In this document: positions 32,804 through 41,694 of the stretch, piece after piece | How positions within the stretch are numbered: the first letter of the stretch is position 1 | Layout of the letters: each line of letters opens with the position of its first letter | Assembly: GCF_042660675.1 (NCBI RefSeq) | Contig: NZ_JBHSUL010000010.1 | Coordinates: forward strand, 1 to 58,997 | Reading direction: 5' to 3' | DNA: 58,997 nucleotides | Origin: Marinilactibacillus sp042660675 | Lineage (GTDB): Bacteria > Bacillota > Bacilli > Lactobacillales > Carnobacteriaceae_A | Translations under genes and position numbers: made by a program | Notes under the pieces: model-generated | The model's database searches: none | What the model was told of the DNA's origin: nothing | Seen by the model: only the letters and a program-made list of their open reading frames with translations

Positions 32804-33802
32804 ATGGTCTGTAAAAACTGCTCCACTTTTGGACAAAAAATCACTTTCCGCTTAGAAGATTCACTTTTAACTCTCGTGGATGAACACTTTTATCGTTCTG
32901 GTTACGACTATGAAATTCATAACTCAAATTTAATTACAGATGAATCTGGTGCCATCGATTTGTATGATTTCTTATACGAAATGGGACTCACAAAAGGCAT
33001 TCAGTTTAAAGTAAATCAGTTGGAATGGAAATCTATCGAAGAGTTTCACGAATATGTAGACGCTGCATGGATCGATTCAATCATTAATGAACATCATTTA
33101 ACTATGCATTTCCAACCTATTATTACGAGCAATGGAACGATTTATGGTTATGAGATGCTTGCCAGATTTAAAGATGACGAAGGCCAGCCAATTTATCCGA
33201 ATCAAATCTTCCCTGCTGCCAAAGCTCGAGGAAGAACATTTGCTTTAGATCGAATCTGTCGAATCAATGCCGTTAAACAAATCAATCGTCTTGATGATCA
33301 TTTAAAGGTTTTTATTAACTTTATTCCTACAGCTATTTATGCTCCCGAACATTGCTTAAGAACGACCACACTAATTGCTAAACGTCTGAAGGTTGATCCT
33401 AAAAGAATCGTATTTGAAGTTGTCGAAACTGAGAAAGTAGAAGATTTGATGCATTTAAAGTCTATTCTAACGTATTACCACACCCATGGATTTTCTTATG
33501 CATTAGATGATGTGGGCGCTGGATACAATACATTAGATGTTTTAGAAGAACTCACTCCTCCTTATATGAAGCTCGATATGATTTATGCTCAAGGGGTCGC
33601 AACTGACTTAGAGAAGCAGGCTATTGCACGTTTATTTCTTGAAAAGGCGGACAAAATCGGCTCTATACCTCTAGCTGAAGGAATTGAGACGTACGAGGAT
33701 TTTGAGTGGCTGAAAACTCAAGGATATCAGTTATTCCAAGGATATTTATTTGGTAAACCGGAAGACGAGCCTTTGTTGGCAAATAAAATCCCACTTACTT
33801 AA
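32804..33802 (+). CDS. EAL-domain protein (cyclic di-GMP phosphodiesterase-like)
   Basis: 332-residue soluble protein: a short N-terminal region (1-90) beginning with Cys3-Lys-Asn-Cys6, then an EAL domain (about 95-325). The signature is EML (Glu117) in place of EAL. Other active-site residues are kept: Asn172, Glu205/Glu208 (FEVVETE), Asp235-Asp236 (ALDDVGAG), Lys256 (KLD), Glu292 and Glu295 (AEGIET) and Gln312 (FQGYLFGKP). Catalysis of c-di-GMP cleavage to pGpG is therefore plausible. No GGDEF cyclase gene is in the window. GGAGG precedes the ATG. Divergent from the orphan gene. Confidence 0.85.
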   Translation: MVCKNCSTFGQKITFRLEDSLLTLVDEHFYRSGYDYEIHNSNLITDESGAIDLYDFLYEMGLTKGIQFKVNQLEWKSIEEFHEYVDAAWIDSIINEHHLTMHFQPIITSNGTIYGYEMLARFKDDEGQPIYPNQIFPAAKARGRTFALDRICRINAVKQINRLDDHLKVFINFIPTAIYAPEHCLRTTTLIAKRLKVDPKRIVFEVVETEKVEDLMHLKSILTYYHTHGFSYALDDVGAGYNTLDVLEELTPPYMKLDMIYAQGVATDLEKQAIARLFLEKADKIGSIPLAEGIETYEDFEWLKTQGYQLFQGYLFGKPEDEPLLANKIPLT

Positions 33803-33853
33803 GTTATAAGAATCTACCCAATGTTCATATCATTATTGATTTTACTTCGAACC

Positions 33854-33862
33854 TGTTATACT
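33854..33862 (+). promoter_or_regulatory. Extended -10 promoter of the small membrane gene
   Basis: TGTTATACT matches an extended -10 element (TGnTATACT), 32 bases before the start codon. Confidence 0.45.
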
Positions 33863-33894
33863 TAATGTAAGAAATCACAAAGGAGTTGTTATTC

Positions 33895-34047
33895 ATGATT
33901 TGGACTTTAATTGGTTTGCTATTATTATTTTGGGTGTTAGGTCTAGTATTTAACATTGCTGGTTCACTTATTCACTTCTTACTAGTTATTGCACTAATTG
34001 TATTTATCTTCAACATGATTACTGGTCGTAAAAACAATACCAGGTAG
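33895..34047 (+). CDS. Small membrane protein, lmo0937 family
   Basis: 50-residue hydrophobic protein starting MIWTLIGLLLLFWVLGLVFN and ending in a basic tail (GRKNNTR), with two expected membrane helices separated at AGSLIH. This matches the Firmicute lmo0937-type small membrane protein family, often stress-induced but of unknown function. AAAGGAG lies eight bases before the ATG. It has its own promoter and a strong terminator and so is a complete small transcription unit between the EAL gene and a hydrolase. Confidence 0.82.
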   Translation: MIWTLIGLLLLFWVLGLVFNIAGSLIHFLLVIALIVFIFNMITGRKNNTR

Positions 34048-34063
34048 TCGTTACCTGATAAAT

Positions 34064-34095
34064 AAAAAACAGGAATCCTAGGATTCCTGTTTTTT
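34064..34095. terminator. Perfect bidirectional terminator
   Basis: AAAAAACAGGAATCC and GGATTCCTGTTTTTT form a perfect palindrome between the small membrane gene and the converging hydrolase gene; it overlaps the hydrolase stop codon. Confidence 0.92.
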
Positions 34096-34828
34096 ATTTT
34101 GCTATTTTTTGAAAGTAATCACTCACTTGCTCTAATTGTTCTTGTCGTGTATTCGTGCTTTCACCATCTCCATCTTGAAAGCCGTAATATCCAAAGTTGG
34201 AGTGGTTTCCACCTTCTATGACCTCATACTCTGTTTGATCTGGAAGAAGTGCTTTAGACTCTTCATATCGTTCCTGATTGATAACTTCATCATTCGTTGC
34301 GAAGAATGACACGACCGGTATATCAACTTGGGACAAATCAGCTCCATCACTAGGATAAGAGGCTAACAGAAATGCACCATCTACATCATCTAGGTGATCA
34401 ACCGCGTAAAGCAAAGCACTCGTTCCTCCTAAAGAATGTCCACCTATCCACCAAGGCAATTCAGAAGGATACGCTTCTATAATATCTTCAAAACGATTAA
34501 TGCCTAGTATAGCAAGATTCAGAGGCATTTGCGGTATAAATACGCGGTATCCACTTTCACTTAATGCCTTAGCTAATGGTAAATAAGCTTCTTTCTCAAC
34601 AAGACCGCCTTGATACAATACAATATTTCCGAGCGCTTCATCAGGCTCTATTACAATCACATTTCCATCAGTCTTAACTGCCTCATCTTCAAGTAGAGCT
34701 ACTGCTTCCGGCATGGCAGAATAAGTAACACTTTGGACGTAAGTTAACATTCCGCCTACAAGTAGTAAGGTGATGAGTAGAAAAGAAACAATAATCTTTT
34801 TCCAATGATCTTTTATCCAAGATTTCAT
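34094..34828 (-). CDS. Membrane-anchored alpha/beta hydrolase
   Basis: 244-residue protein with an N-terminal basic stretch and one membrane helix (about 12-30) and an extracellular alpha/beta hydrolase domain. Nucleophile elbow GGHSLGG is at about 128-134, an acidic residue in FFATNDEVI near 178 and the catalytic His in GGNHSNFGYYG near 207. Dienelactone-hydrolase-like or lipase-like activity; substrate unknown. Single-gene unit. Confidence 0.82.
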   Translation of the reverse strand: MKSWIKDHWKKIIVSFLLITLLLVGGMLTYVQSVTYSAMPEAVALLEDEAVKTDGNVIVIEPDEALGNIVLYQGGLVEKEAYLPLAKALSESGYRVFIPQMPLNLAILGINRFEDIIEAYPSELPWWIGGHSLGGTSALLYAVDHLDDVDGAFLLASYPSDGADLSQVDIPVVSFFATNDEVINQERYEESKALLPDQTEYEVIEGGNHSNFGYYGFQDGDGESTNTRQEQLEQVSDYFQKIAK

Positions 34829-34903
34829 ACGACTACTTCTTTCTATTATAAATTCAGTTCTTTTATCATAACATCTATTTCTATTTTTGTCTTTTTAAAT
34901 TTC

Positions 34904-34944
34904 GCAAAAAAATGAACAAGTAGCAGGGCTCTGCACTGTTCATT
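34904..34944 (-). terminator. Terminator after the AIM24 gene
   Basis: AATGAACAGTGCAG (34944-34931) pairs with the segment at 34926-34911, with two bulges, followed on the minus strand by a T-run. Confidence 0.7.
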
Positions 34945-35003
34945 TCAACTACTATTTTTTTAATATCTTATCGGATAGATTTCAAACTATTTATACTATT
35001 AGA

Positions 35004-35677
35004 TTATTGATTAGAAGGAACATAAGGAATAATTTGTGAAGCAAGTGTACTAATGGGCATCGTTTGTAAGGTCACTTTTCCGGGTCCAACGAGCTTGACC
35101 AAAAAGGCGCCTTCTCCTCCGAACATCATATTTTTTAGCCCTTTTACTATTTCAATGGAATATGTAATGCTTTCATCGAACATGAATACATGTCCCTGAT
35201 CAACTAACAAAGTCTCCCCATGCTTTAATTGATAGTCAATTAGAGAACCGTCCGCCTCTAAAAACAATTCTCCCTTACCTGAGAATTTTTGCAAGACAAA
35301 TCCTTCTCCACCCATTAAACCAGCGGAAAACTTTTTAGTTAGTGCTACTTCAAAATTCACATATTCAGTAGATGCCAGAAAAGCACTTTTCTGAGCCATG
35401 ATAATCTGACCGTTCATTTCAATATGAACAATTTCTCCAGGTAGTGATGCCGAAAAACAATTTCTTGTTGATCATTTACTGCTCTATAAATGTTTTGAAA
35501 CATACCTTCTCCAGTTATCGCTCGAGTAAATCCTTTAAAAAGTCCTCCTCGACTTGATGTTTCGAGTTCAAAGCCTTGTGTCATCCAAGACATATTACCT
35601 GAACTCGTTATAATCGTTTCTCCACGATATAGCGTACATCTAAGCGCTGGGTACTTTCCTTCAATCTCAAATTTCAT
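35004..35677 (-). pseudogene. AIM24-family gene split by a one-base frameshift
   Basis: Together the two frames give an AIM24 family (TIGR00266) protein of about 224 residues. The first frame runs from the ATG at 35677 (GGAG nine bases before) through FKGFTRAITGEGMFQNIYRAVNDQ and then goes out of register; the second (stop at 35004) continues with IIMAQKSAFLASTEYVNFEV and KFSAGLMGGEGFVLQKFSG. Adding one T to the T5 run (A5 on plus strand, 35453-35457) restores VFSASLPGEIVHIEMNGQ without a gap. The premature TGA overlaps an ATG (ATGA), so the second half may still be translated by restart. Role of AIM24 proteins in bacteria is unknown. A sequencing error is the simplest alternative. Confidence 0.8.
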
Positions 35678-35804
35678 TATTCTATTCTCCTTCATTTCAA
35701 TGATTGAAGTCATTATATCCTTTGACAGAAATCTTTACAATTTATATTTTGGCGAGTGCAAATGTGTACGCCCAAAAGTAGTCTAGTTAATGTTTAAGGA
35801 ATTA

Positions 35805-35850
35805 AAAAATACAACAATCATAAGTTACGCAACCTTGACTGTTGTATTTT
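35805..35850 (-). terminator. Terminator after exonuclease III gene
   Basis: AAAATACAACA and TGTTGTATTTT pair around a 23-base loop; on the minus strand a TTTTTT stretch follows. Confidence 0.7.
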
Positions 35851-35929
35851 AGTATTAATGTCTTAAACTAGATTTCTTTATTCAAATAGATTTAGGGTAA
35901 GCTTAATGTTTATAAACTCGTATAGTTGA

Positions 35930-36760
35930 TTAATCTAATTCTATTTCAAGTAAAAGTGGTGTGTGATCTTGACGTATTCCAGAATCGATGATATCAGATT
36001 TCTGAACTTTTTCAGCTACTCTATCACTAACCAGCCAGTAATCAATTCTCCAGCCTGAGTTATTCACTTTACTTGTCTTCACACGCTGATTCCACCATGA
36101 GTATTGTCCAGTTACATCTCCATGTACATAACGGAAAGTATCCGTAAATCCTTTATTTAAAAGTTTTGTAAAGCCTTCTCGCTCCTCATCCGTGAACCCA
36201 GCTGATCGACGATTATTATTTGGATTCGCCAAATCAATTTCTTTATGTGCCACATTGAAGTCTCCTGTAGCAAGGACTGGTTTCTTTTCATCCAAACTAG
36301 CTAAGTATTCCGCATACTTTTTATCCCAAATTTGACGCTCTTTTAGACGGACTAGTTCCGAGCCAGAATTAGGGGTGTAAACTTGAGTAACATAAAATGT
36401 ATCAAATTCTAAAGTAATCATCCGACCTTCTGCGTCCATTGTATCCGGTGCATCGATTTTAGGATACGTCACAATAGGATCTAAGTGATTTTTGTATAAA
36501 AACATGGTTCCAGCATAACTTTTTCTCGCAGGTTCTTCGGAAATGCGCCAGACATAATTGTAATCCGGGAAAAAACCCTCTAATAGTTCTGCATGTTTTT
36601 TAGACGGTCCTGTTCTCGGTAATTTCGTTTCCTGTATAGCGATAACATCAGGTTCTTGTTTTATTATAGTCTTTAACACTTCTCTTGATAATACTGCTCT
36701 TGCTGAATCACTTGTCAGCGTCGCATTTAATGAATCCATATTCCATGTAATTAATTTCAC
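35930..36760 (-). CDS. exoA: Exodeoxyribonuclease III / AP endonuclease
   Basis: 276-residue ExoIII-family (ExoA/XthA) base-excision repair nuclease that cleaves at abasic sites. Active-site blocks: ITWNMDSLNA at 4-13, IAIQETKLP near 40-48 (metal Glu), YTPNSG near 128, ATGDFNVAHKEIDL near 164, WRIDYWLVS near 245 and the terminal DHTPLLLEI near 266. Usual length. Single gene. Confidence 0.93.
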   Translation of the reverse strand: MKLITWNMDSLNATLTSDSARAVLSREVLKTIIKQEPDVIAIQETKLPRTGPSKKHAELLEGFFPDYNYVWRISEEPARKSYAGTMFLYKNHLDPIVTYPKIDAPDTMDAEGRMITLEFDTFYVTQVYTPNSGSELVRLKERQIWDKKYAEYLASLDEKKPVLATGDFNVAHKEIDLANPNNNRRSAGFTDEEREGFTKLLNKGFTDTFRYVHGDVTGQYSWWNQRVKTSKVNNSGWRIDYWLVSDRVAEKVQKSDIIDSGIRQDHTPLLLEIELD

Positions 36761-36806
36761 TGTTATTCTCCTTTAAATCGTTTTATTCATAACTTTTAAT
36801 AGGTTG

Positions 36807-37550
36807 TCACTGCTGATGGATAGTCCACTTCTTGTTCTTATGCTCAATATACCCTTTAGTTTTTGCTGTCTGCTTATTTCGTTCAAGATCATGATACATC
36901 TCATCCATATTTTGATAGTGACCTACCACATAATAATGAAGACTGATTTCTTTATTATCTCTATAAATGTTAGAAAAATCTATTAATAGTCCTTGGTTTG
37001 TTAATTCTAAAAGCTGGCTTTTAATACTTTCATCCATCGGGTATATCTTTCTTCTCTTATTGGTAGAAAATTCAGCGATCATTTTATTAGCTATTATTTC
37101 CTTAAAGACTGACATCTCTTTACAATACAATTTGCAGAACCATCCGTCATCGTGAGCAAGATAAGTGAATTGATTATCTAAACGGTCAAAAAAAGGCGAA
37201 TTTATAGGTTTTCCGAAATGAGATAAATAAAGTATTTCTGCTTTTTCTTGAGGTGTACAATGATCTAGACTATTTTCACTAGCGTAATCCATCCAATGGA
37301 AATTCCCTAACCCATAAATATCCTCTTTTGAAAGCTCAACGATTTCTTCTTTGCCCATAGCTGTTTCCAAAAGCATATTTCTATTATAGTGATTCGTTGT
37401 ATATTTTCCATCTGTTACTAATATATTATCAAGCTCAATAGGGACATGTCTAATAAATTCATGAAATTCCATACCATAATAGATGTAATATTGCTCACTA
37501 CTATTAGCACTAATGTAAAAAACATCTCTCGTTCTTCTCGTTATTTCCAC
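36807..37550 (-). CDS. Unrecognised 247-residue protein
   Basis: I do not recognise a function. Soluble, aromatic-rich protein with YYIYYGMEFHEFIRHVPIEL at 21-40 and LAHDDGWFCKLYCKEMSVF near 131, and no signal peptide. A similar family in lactobacilli has sometimes carried the doubtful label oxalate:formate antiporter, but nothing here looks like a transporter. Start site is doubtful: the GTG at 37550 lies only about one base after GGAG, and an ATA five bases after GGAGAG is the only other nearby possibility; the next in-frame ATG is at residue 27. No clear terminator follows within the 46 bases before exoA. Confidence 0.6.
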   Translation of the reverse strand: MEITRRTRDVFYISANSSEQYYIYYGMEFHEFIRHVPIELDNILVTDGKYTTNHYNRNMLLETAMGKEEIVELSKEDIYGLGNFHWMDYASENSLDHCTPQEKAEILYLSHFGKPINSPFFDRLDNQFTYLAHDDGWFCKLYCKEMSVFKEIIANKMIAEFSTNKRRKIYPMDESIKSQLLELTNQGLLIDFSNIYRDNKEISLHYYVVGHYQNMDEMYHDLERNKQTAKTKGYIEHKNKKWTIHQQ

Positions 37551-37680
37551 TCTCCTTACTTCATCTAGTATATGCCTTTGACTGGGCGCTGTATTTTGAA
37601 ACTGAGGCTATTATACCGTATCTATCGGTCTCTATACAATTTTGCTTAAACCTTAATAAGAAAATTCATTAAATACTATA

Positions 37681-37723
37681 AAAAAAGCTACTGTGATTCG
37701 CTTAGTTATCGAATCACAGTAGC
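37681..37723 (-). terminator. Terminator after rlmD
   Basis: GCTACTGTGATTCG and CGAATCACAGTAGC are perfect complements around a 9-base loop, followed on the minus strand by TTTTTTT. Confidence 0.92.
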
Positions 37724-37737
37724 ACGAGGTACTGAGT

Positions 37738-39123
37738 TTATTTTCTGCGCAACTGAACAACAGTCTCAATATGATGCGTTTGTGGGAATAAATCTACTGG
37801 TTGAGCTTGTACGACTTCGTAGCCACCTTCATGCAGTAGTTTTAAGTCTCTTGCTAAGGTTGCAGGGTTACAACTGACATAAACCATTTTCTTAGGTTTC
37901 ATCACAAGTACTGCATCCACGAATTCTTTAGCTAAACCTTTTCTTGGCGGATCTACAACAAGAACATCTACACTGTCGTTACGGTTATTCCATTCAACCA
38001 TCAACTCTTCAGCAGCGCCGACTTTAAAGGATACGTTATCTACATCATTCACTTGTACATTACGGTTGGCATTTTTGATAGCTGTATTAACGATTTCAAG
38101 TCCGTAAACATGTTTCGCTTTTTTAGCTAAACCTAAAGTTAATGTTCCGATACCACAATAAGCATCGATCACTGTTTCTTCTCCAGTCAGTTCAGCATAA
38201 TCAATGGCTGTCTGATAAAGAATTTGAGTTTGAACGGGATTAATTTGATAGAAAGATTCGTGAGAAATAAAGTACGTATCTCCTAACAATGTATCATGAT
38301 AGCCATCTTCCCCGTATAATACACGGTGGTCTCTTCCCAATATAACGTTTGTTTTCTCAGGATTAATATTTTGAATTAAACTAACTAATTCTGGTAGTTT
38401 CTCTTTAATCGCTTCAATAATTTCATTTTCTCTAGAAAGATCACTTGTACGAGTAACTAATACAACCATTAATTCTCCAGTATAGTGTCCTCTTCTTACA
38501 AGAATATGACGAATATCACCTTTATGATTGATTTCATCATAGGGTTTAATATGGAATTTCTTCAGAATATCGCGCACAGTCACAACGGCTTCATCGATTT
38601 TAGGATCTTGAATTACAAAATCTTCTAAAGGAATCAAGTCATGACTATTTTTTCTGAAAAAGCCCGTTTCCATCTTACCATTAATTTTACGAACTGGAAT
38701 CTGAGCTTTATTTCTATAACCATAAGGCTCATCCATACCGATAACATCTGCTATTGGAACTTCTGGCATTTTTGCAATACGCTCAAATACGCGAACGACT
38801 TGATCTTTTTTGAATCTAAGTTGTGCATCATATGATAAATGTTGTAGTGGCATAGTACCTGTCTGAGCATAAACTTTGTCCAAAATTTCAACGCGGTCTG
38901 GGCTAGTCGCTAAAACTTCCAGCAATTTACCAAAGGCAAATTTCTTACCAATTTTTACGACTTTGAATGTAACTTCTTCTTCTGGCAAAGCGCCTTCTAC
39001 AAACACAGGGAAATTATCGATTTTAACTACACCGAATCCCTCATGTGTCAGATCTTCAACCGTTGCTGTGTAATCTTTGTTCTTTAATACTGGTGCTGTA
39101 AAGTTATTGTTCTTTTTACTCAA
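37738..39123 (-). CDS. rlmD: 23S rRNA uracil-C5 methyltransferase, RlmCD/RlmD type
   Basis: 461-residue RumA/TrmA-family methyltransferase for U747/U1939-type positions in 23S rRNA. TRAM domain spans about 12-70 (TVEDLTHEGFGVVKIDNFPVFV is its core). SAM-binding VIDAYCGIGTLTLGLA near 315 and VVDPPRKGL near 385 are clear, and the catalytic Cys lies in VYVSCNPATLARDL near 412. The four cysteines that bind the iron-sulfur cluster in E. coli RumA are missing: the first site reads QTGTMPLQHL. Start codon TTG, eight bases after AAGGAG. Last gene of the housekeeping block. Confidence 0.9.
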   Translation of the reverse strand: MSKKNNNFTAPVLKNKDYTATVEDLTHEGFGVVKIDNFPVFVEGALPEEEVTFKVVKIGKKFAFGKLLEVLATSPDRVEILDKVYAQTGTMPLQHLSYDAQLRFKKDQVVRVFERIAKMPEVPIADVIGMDEPYGYRNKAQIPVRKINGKMETGFFRKNSHDLIPLEDFVIQDPKIDEAVVTVRDILKKFHIKPYDEINHKGDIRHILVRRGHYTGELMVVLVTRTSDLSRENEIIEAIKEKLPELVSLIQNINPEKTNVILGRDHRVLYGEDGYHDTLLGDTYFISHESFYQINPVQTQILYQTAIDYAELTGEETVIDAYCGIGTLTLGLAKKAKHVYGLEIVNTAIKNANRNVQVNDVDNVSFKVGAAEELMVEWNNRNDSVDVLVVDPPRKGLAKEFVDAVLVMKPKKMVYVSCNPATLARDLKLLHEGGYEVVQAQPVDLFPQTHHIETVVQLRRK

Positions 39124-39151
39124 AATAAATACTCCTTTTTAATTCTTACAT

Positions 39152-39190
39152 ATAGTATAAAAGCGTACAGACCTAAGATACTGTACGCTT
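39152..39190 (-). terminator. Hairpin between dagK and rlmD
   Basis: AAGCGTACAG and CTGTACGCTT are perfect complements with ten bases between; TTTTATACT follows on the minus strand, where TATACT may also serve as a -10 for rlmD. Confidence 0.65.
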
Positions 39191-39202
39191 CACATCATCA
39201 TT

Positions 39203-40216
39203 TTACTGACTTTGATCTTCCAGTTCAGACACTTGTTTGATAAAGTCAGTTTCCTTCTCTTCCATTGTAGCATCTCGTGTATCAATGTCCAGTTTCATTC
39301 CATCAATATCTCCAACCATTTCAATATGTTGTCGGTAATTAATAAATGTAGCTGGTGCATCTCCACCATACTCACCATCTATATTGATCATAAGTTTACG
39401 GTCACCAATCGTCTCTGTGACAACTTTACTTGTTTTAGTATACACGATATTTGGGCTATTAATATGTTTTCCATCATTCATTAGTAGTGTGATCAATCTC
39501 ATGATTTCAACAAGATTCGTTGCTTTCACAATGATCAGTGTAAATTTACCGTCTCCTAAAGTTTTATCAGGAGCGATTTCTTCAAAACCACCTACAGAGT
39601 TTGTCAAAGCAACAAATACCATAGAAGCTTGTCCTTCATACACACCATCATCGTATTCTACACGAACAGGAACTTTCCCCACTCTAGGGAGTAATTCTGC
39701 TCCTTTTGCAAAGTAAGCCAATGAACCAAATAAAGATTTCATATTAGCAGGAACTTCATAAGATACTTCCGAAAGAAAGCCAGCTGCACCAATATTCATG
39801 AAATAGCGTTCTTCTGAAGCTGTACTTACTTTCCCAATATCCATAAACACAGACTGATCTTTTTCAATCACTTTTGCAGCAGCTACCAGATTACCTCTCG
39901 GAATGTGCAGTGCTCTAGCATAATCGTTCGTCGTTCCAGCTGGAATGATGGCTACTTTAGGACGTTTTTCAGCTACAGCAATTCCGTTAATTACTTCATT
40001 GATTGTTCCATCTCCACCAGCAGCTATCACAAGGTCGAATTGTTCGTCAGCACATCGCTTGGCCTCTTTCTGCGCAGATAAAGGTTCAGTTGTTGTACAG
40101 TAAGCACTTGTGTCGTAACCAAAATCTTCATAAACTTTGAGAATATCAGGAAGAGATCTTTTCACTTGTTCTCTTCCTGATGTCGGATTGTAAATAATCC
40201 TTGCTTTCTTTCTCAT
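39203..40216 (-). CDS. dagK: Diacylglycerol kinase, soluble DagK type
   Basis: 337-residue lipid kinase that recycles diacylglycerol from lipoteichoic acid synthesis to phosphatidic acid. RIIYNPTSGRE near residues 6-16, the nucleotide motif AAGGDGTINEVINGI near 65-79, IPAGTTNDYARAL near 98 and the APDKTLGDGKFTLII strand near 220 are conserved. Sits between gatB and rlmD as in many Firmicutes. GGGGGA precedes the ATG. Confidence 0.93.
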   Translation of the reverse strand: MRKKARIIYNPTSGREQVKRSLPDILKVYEDFGYDTSAYCTTTEPLSAQKEAKRCADEQFDLVIAAGGDGTINEVINGIAVAEKRPKVAIIPAGTTNDYARALHIPRGNLVAAAKVIEKDQSVFMDIGKVSTASEERYFMNIGAAGFLSEVSYEVPANMKSLFGSLAYFAKGAELLPRVGKVPVRVEYDDGVYEGQASMVFVALTNSVGGFEEIAPDKTLGDGKFTLIIVKATNLVEIMRLITLLMNDGKHINSPNIVYTKTSKVVTETIGDRKLMINIDGEYGGDAPATFINYRQHIEMVGDIDGMKLDIDTRDATMEEKETDFIKQVSELEDQSQ

Positions 40217-40258
40217 ATCTAAGAGTTCCCCCTATAAACATTTTTTAACACTCAATGT

Positions 40259-41692
40259 TTATCGTTTTTCAATTTCTTCTTTCAACAGTTGGTTCACGAC
40301 ACCTGGATTAGCTTGACCACGTGTCTGTTTCATAATCTGTCCTACAAGGAATCCAATGGCACGGTCTCTACCATTCTTGAAGTCTTCGATTGATTGATCA
40401 TTATTATCCAAAATCTCATTGATAATTGGAAGGAGTTTGCTCGGATCACTTAATTGTGCCCAACCTTTTTCTTCTACCAATGACTCTACGCTATCACTTC
40501 CATTTGTAATCAGCTCACGGAAGACTTTTTTAGCGATTTTTGAAGAAATCGTACCATCTGCTATTAAATTGATCATTTCAGCCAACGCTTTCGGTGTTAA
40601 GGCTGTGTCATCAATCCCTAGTTTTTCACTATTCAAGTAGGCAGAAACTTCTCCCATCAACCAGTTAGAAACTTGCTTGGCATCTGCATCAAATGACAAT
40701 GTACCATCAAAGAAGTCAGAAAGTTCTTTTGAAGAAGTTAACACTTCTGCATCATATTCAGGAATATTTAATTCACGAACGTAACGAGCTCTTCTTTCTT
40801 TTGGCATCTCTGGTAAAGAGTTACGAACCGCTTCAACCCATTCATCTTCAATGATGAGTCTTGGAATATCCGGTTCAGGGAAGTAACGGTAATCACTTGA
40901 ACCTTCTTTAACACGCATCAAAAGCGTATTTCCAGTTGACTCATCATATCTTCTTGTTTCTTGTAGTAACTCGCCACCAGCCATCAATACTTTTTCTTGA
41001 CGTTCAACTTCGTAAGCTAGCCCTTTACGAACATAATTAAATGAGTTCAAGTTTTTAAGTTCAGCTTTTGTACCAAATGCTTCTTGTCCAAATGGTCTTA
41101 AAGAAACATTGGCATCGCAACGCATAGATCCTTCTTCCATTTTAACATCTGATACACCCGTGAATTGTACGATTTGCTTCAAAGCTTCTAGATAAGCATA
41201 CGCCTCTTCTGGTGAACGCATATCAGCTTCTGAAACAATCTCAATCAAGGGTGTTCCTTGGCGATTCAAATCAACGTATGAGTAGCCATCTGTTCCGTGT
41301 GTATTTTTACCGGCATCTTCTTCAAGATGCACACGTTCGATTCTGATTCGTTTCGTTTCGCCGTTAACTTCAATATCAATCCATCCATCGTGTCCAATAG
41401 GACGATCGAATTGAGAAATTTGATACGCTTTTGGATTATCTGGGTAAAAGTAATTTTTACGGTCGAACTTTGTATCTTGTGTAATCGTACAATTCAATGC
41501 TAATGCTGCACGCATTCCAAATTCAATTGCTCGTTCGTTTACTACCGGAAGTACGCCTGGGTATCCCCAGTCAATGACGTTCGTATTTGTATTCGGTTCA
41601 GCACCGAAGTGCGCCGGTGAGGGAGAAAACATTTTAGAATCTGTTTTTAACTCTACGTGTACTTCCAGTCCAATGATTGTTTCTAAATTCAT
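40259..41692 (-). CDS. gatB: Asp/Glu-tRNA amidotransferase subunit B
   Basis: 477-residue GatB, the tRNA-binding kinase-like subunit that activates misacylated Glu-tRNA(Gln)/Asp-tRNA(Asn). TIIGLEVHVELKTDSKMFSP starts the protein and RKNYFYPDNPKAYQISQFD is near 79. A YqeY-like C-terminal tail domain (about 330-477) binds tRNA. Two bases separate the gatA stop from its ATG, with GGGAGG inside the gatA end. Confidence 0.96.
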   Translation of the reverse strand: MNLETIIGLEVHVELKTDSKMFSPSPAHFGAEPNTNTNVIDWGYPGVLPVVNERAIEFGMRAALALNCTITQDTKFDRKNYFYPDNPKAYQISQFDRPIGHDGWIDIEVNGETKRIRIERVHLEEDAGKNTHGTDGYSYVDLNRQGTPLIEIVSEADMRSPEEAYAYLEALKQIVQFTGVSDVKMEEGSMRCDANVSLRPFGQEAFGTKAELKNLNSFNYVRKGLAYEVERQEKVLMAGGELLQETRRYDESTGNTLLMRVKEGSSDYRYFPEPDIPRLIIEDEWVEAVRNSLPEMPKERRARYVRELNIPEYDAEVLTSSKELSDFFDGTLSFDADAKQVSNWLMGEVSAYLNSEKLGIDDTALTPKALAEMINLIADGTISSKIAKKVFRELITNGSDSVESLVEEKGWAQLSDPSKLLPIINEILDNNDQSIEDFKNGRDRAIGFLVGQIMKQTRGQANPGVVNQLLKEEIEKR

Positions 41693-41694
41693 AT

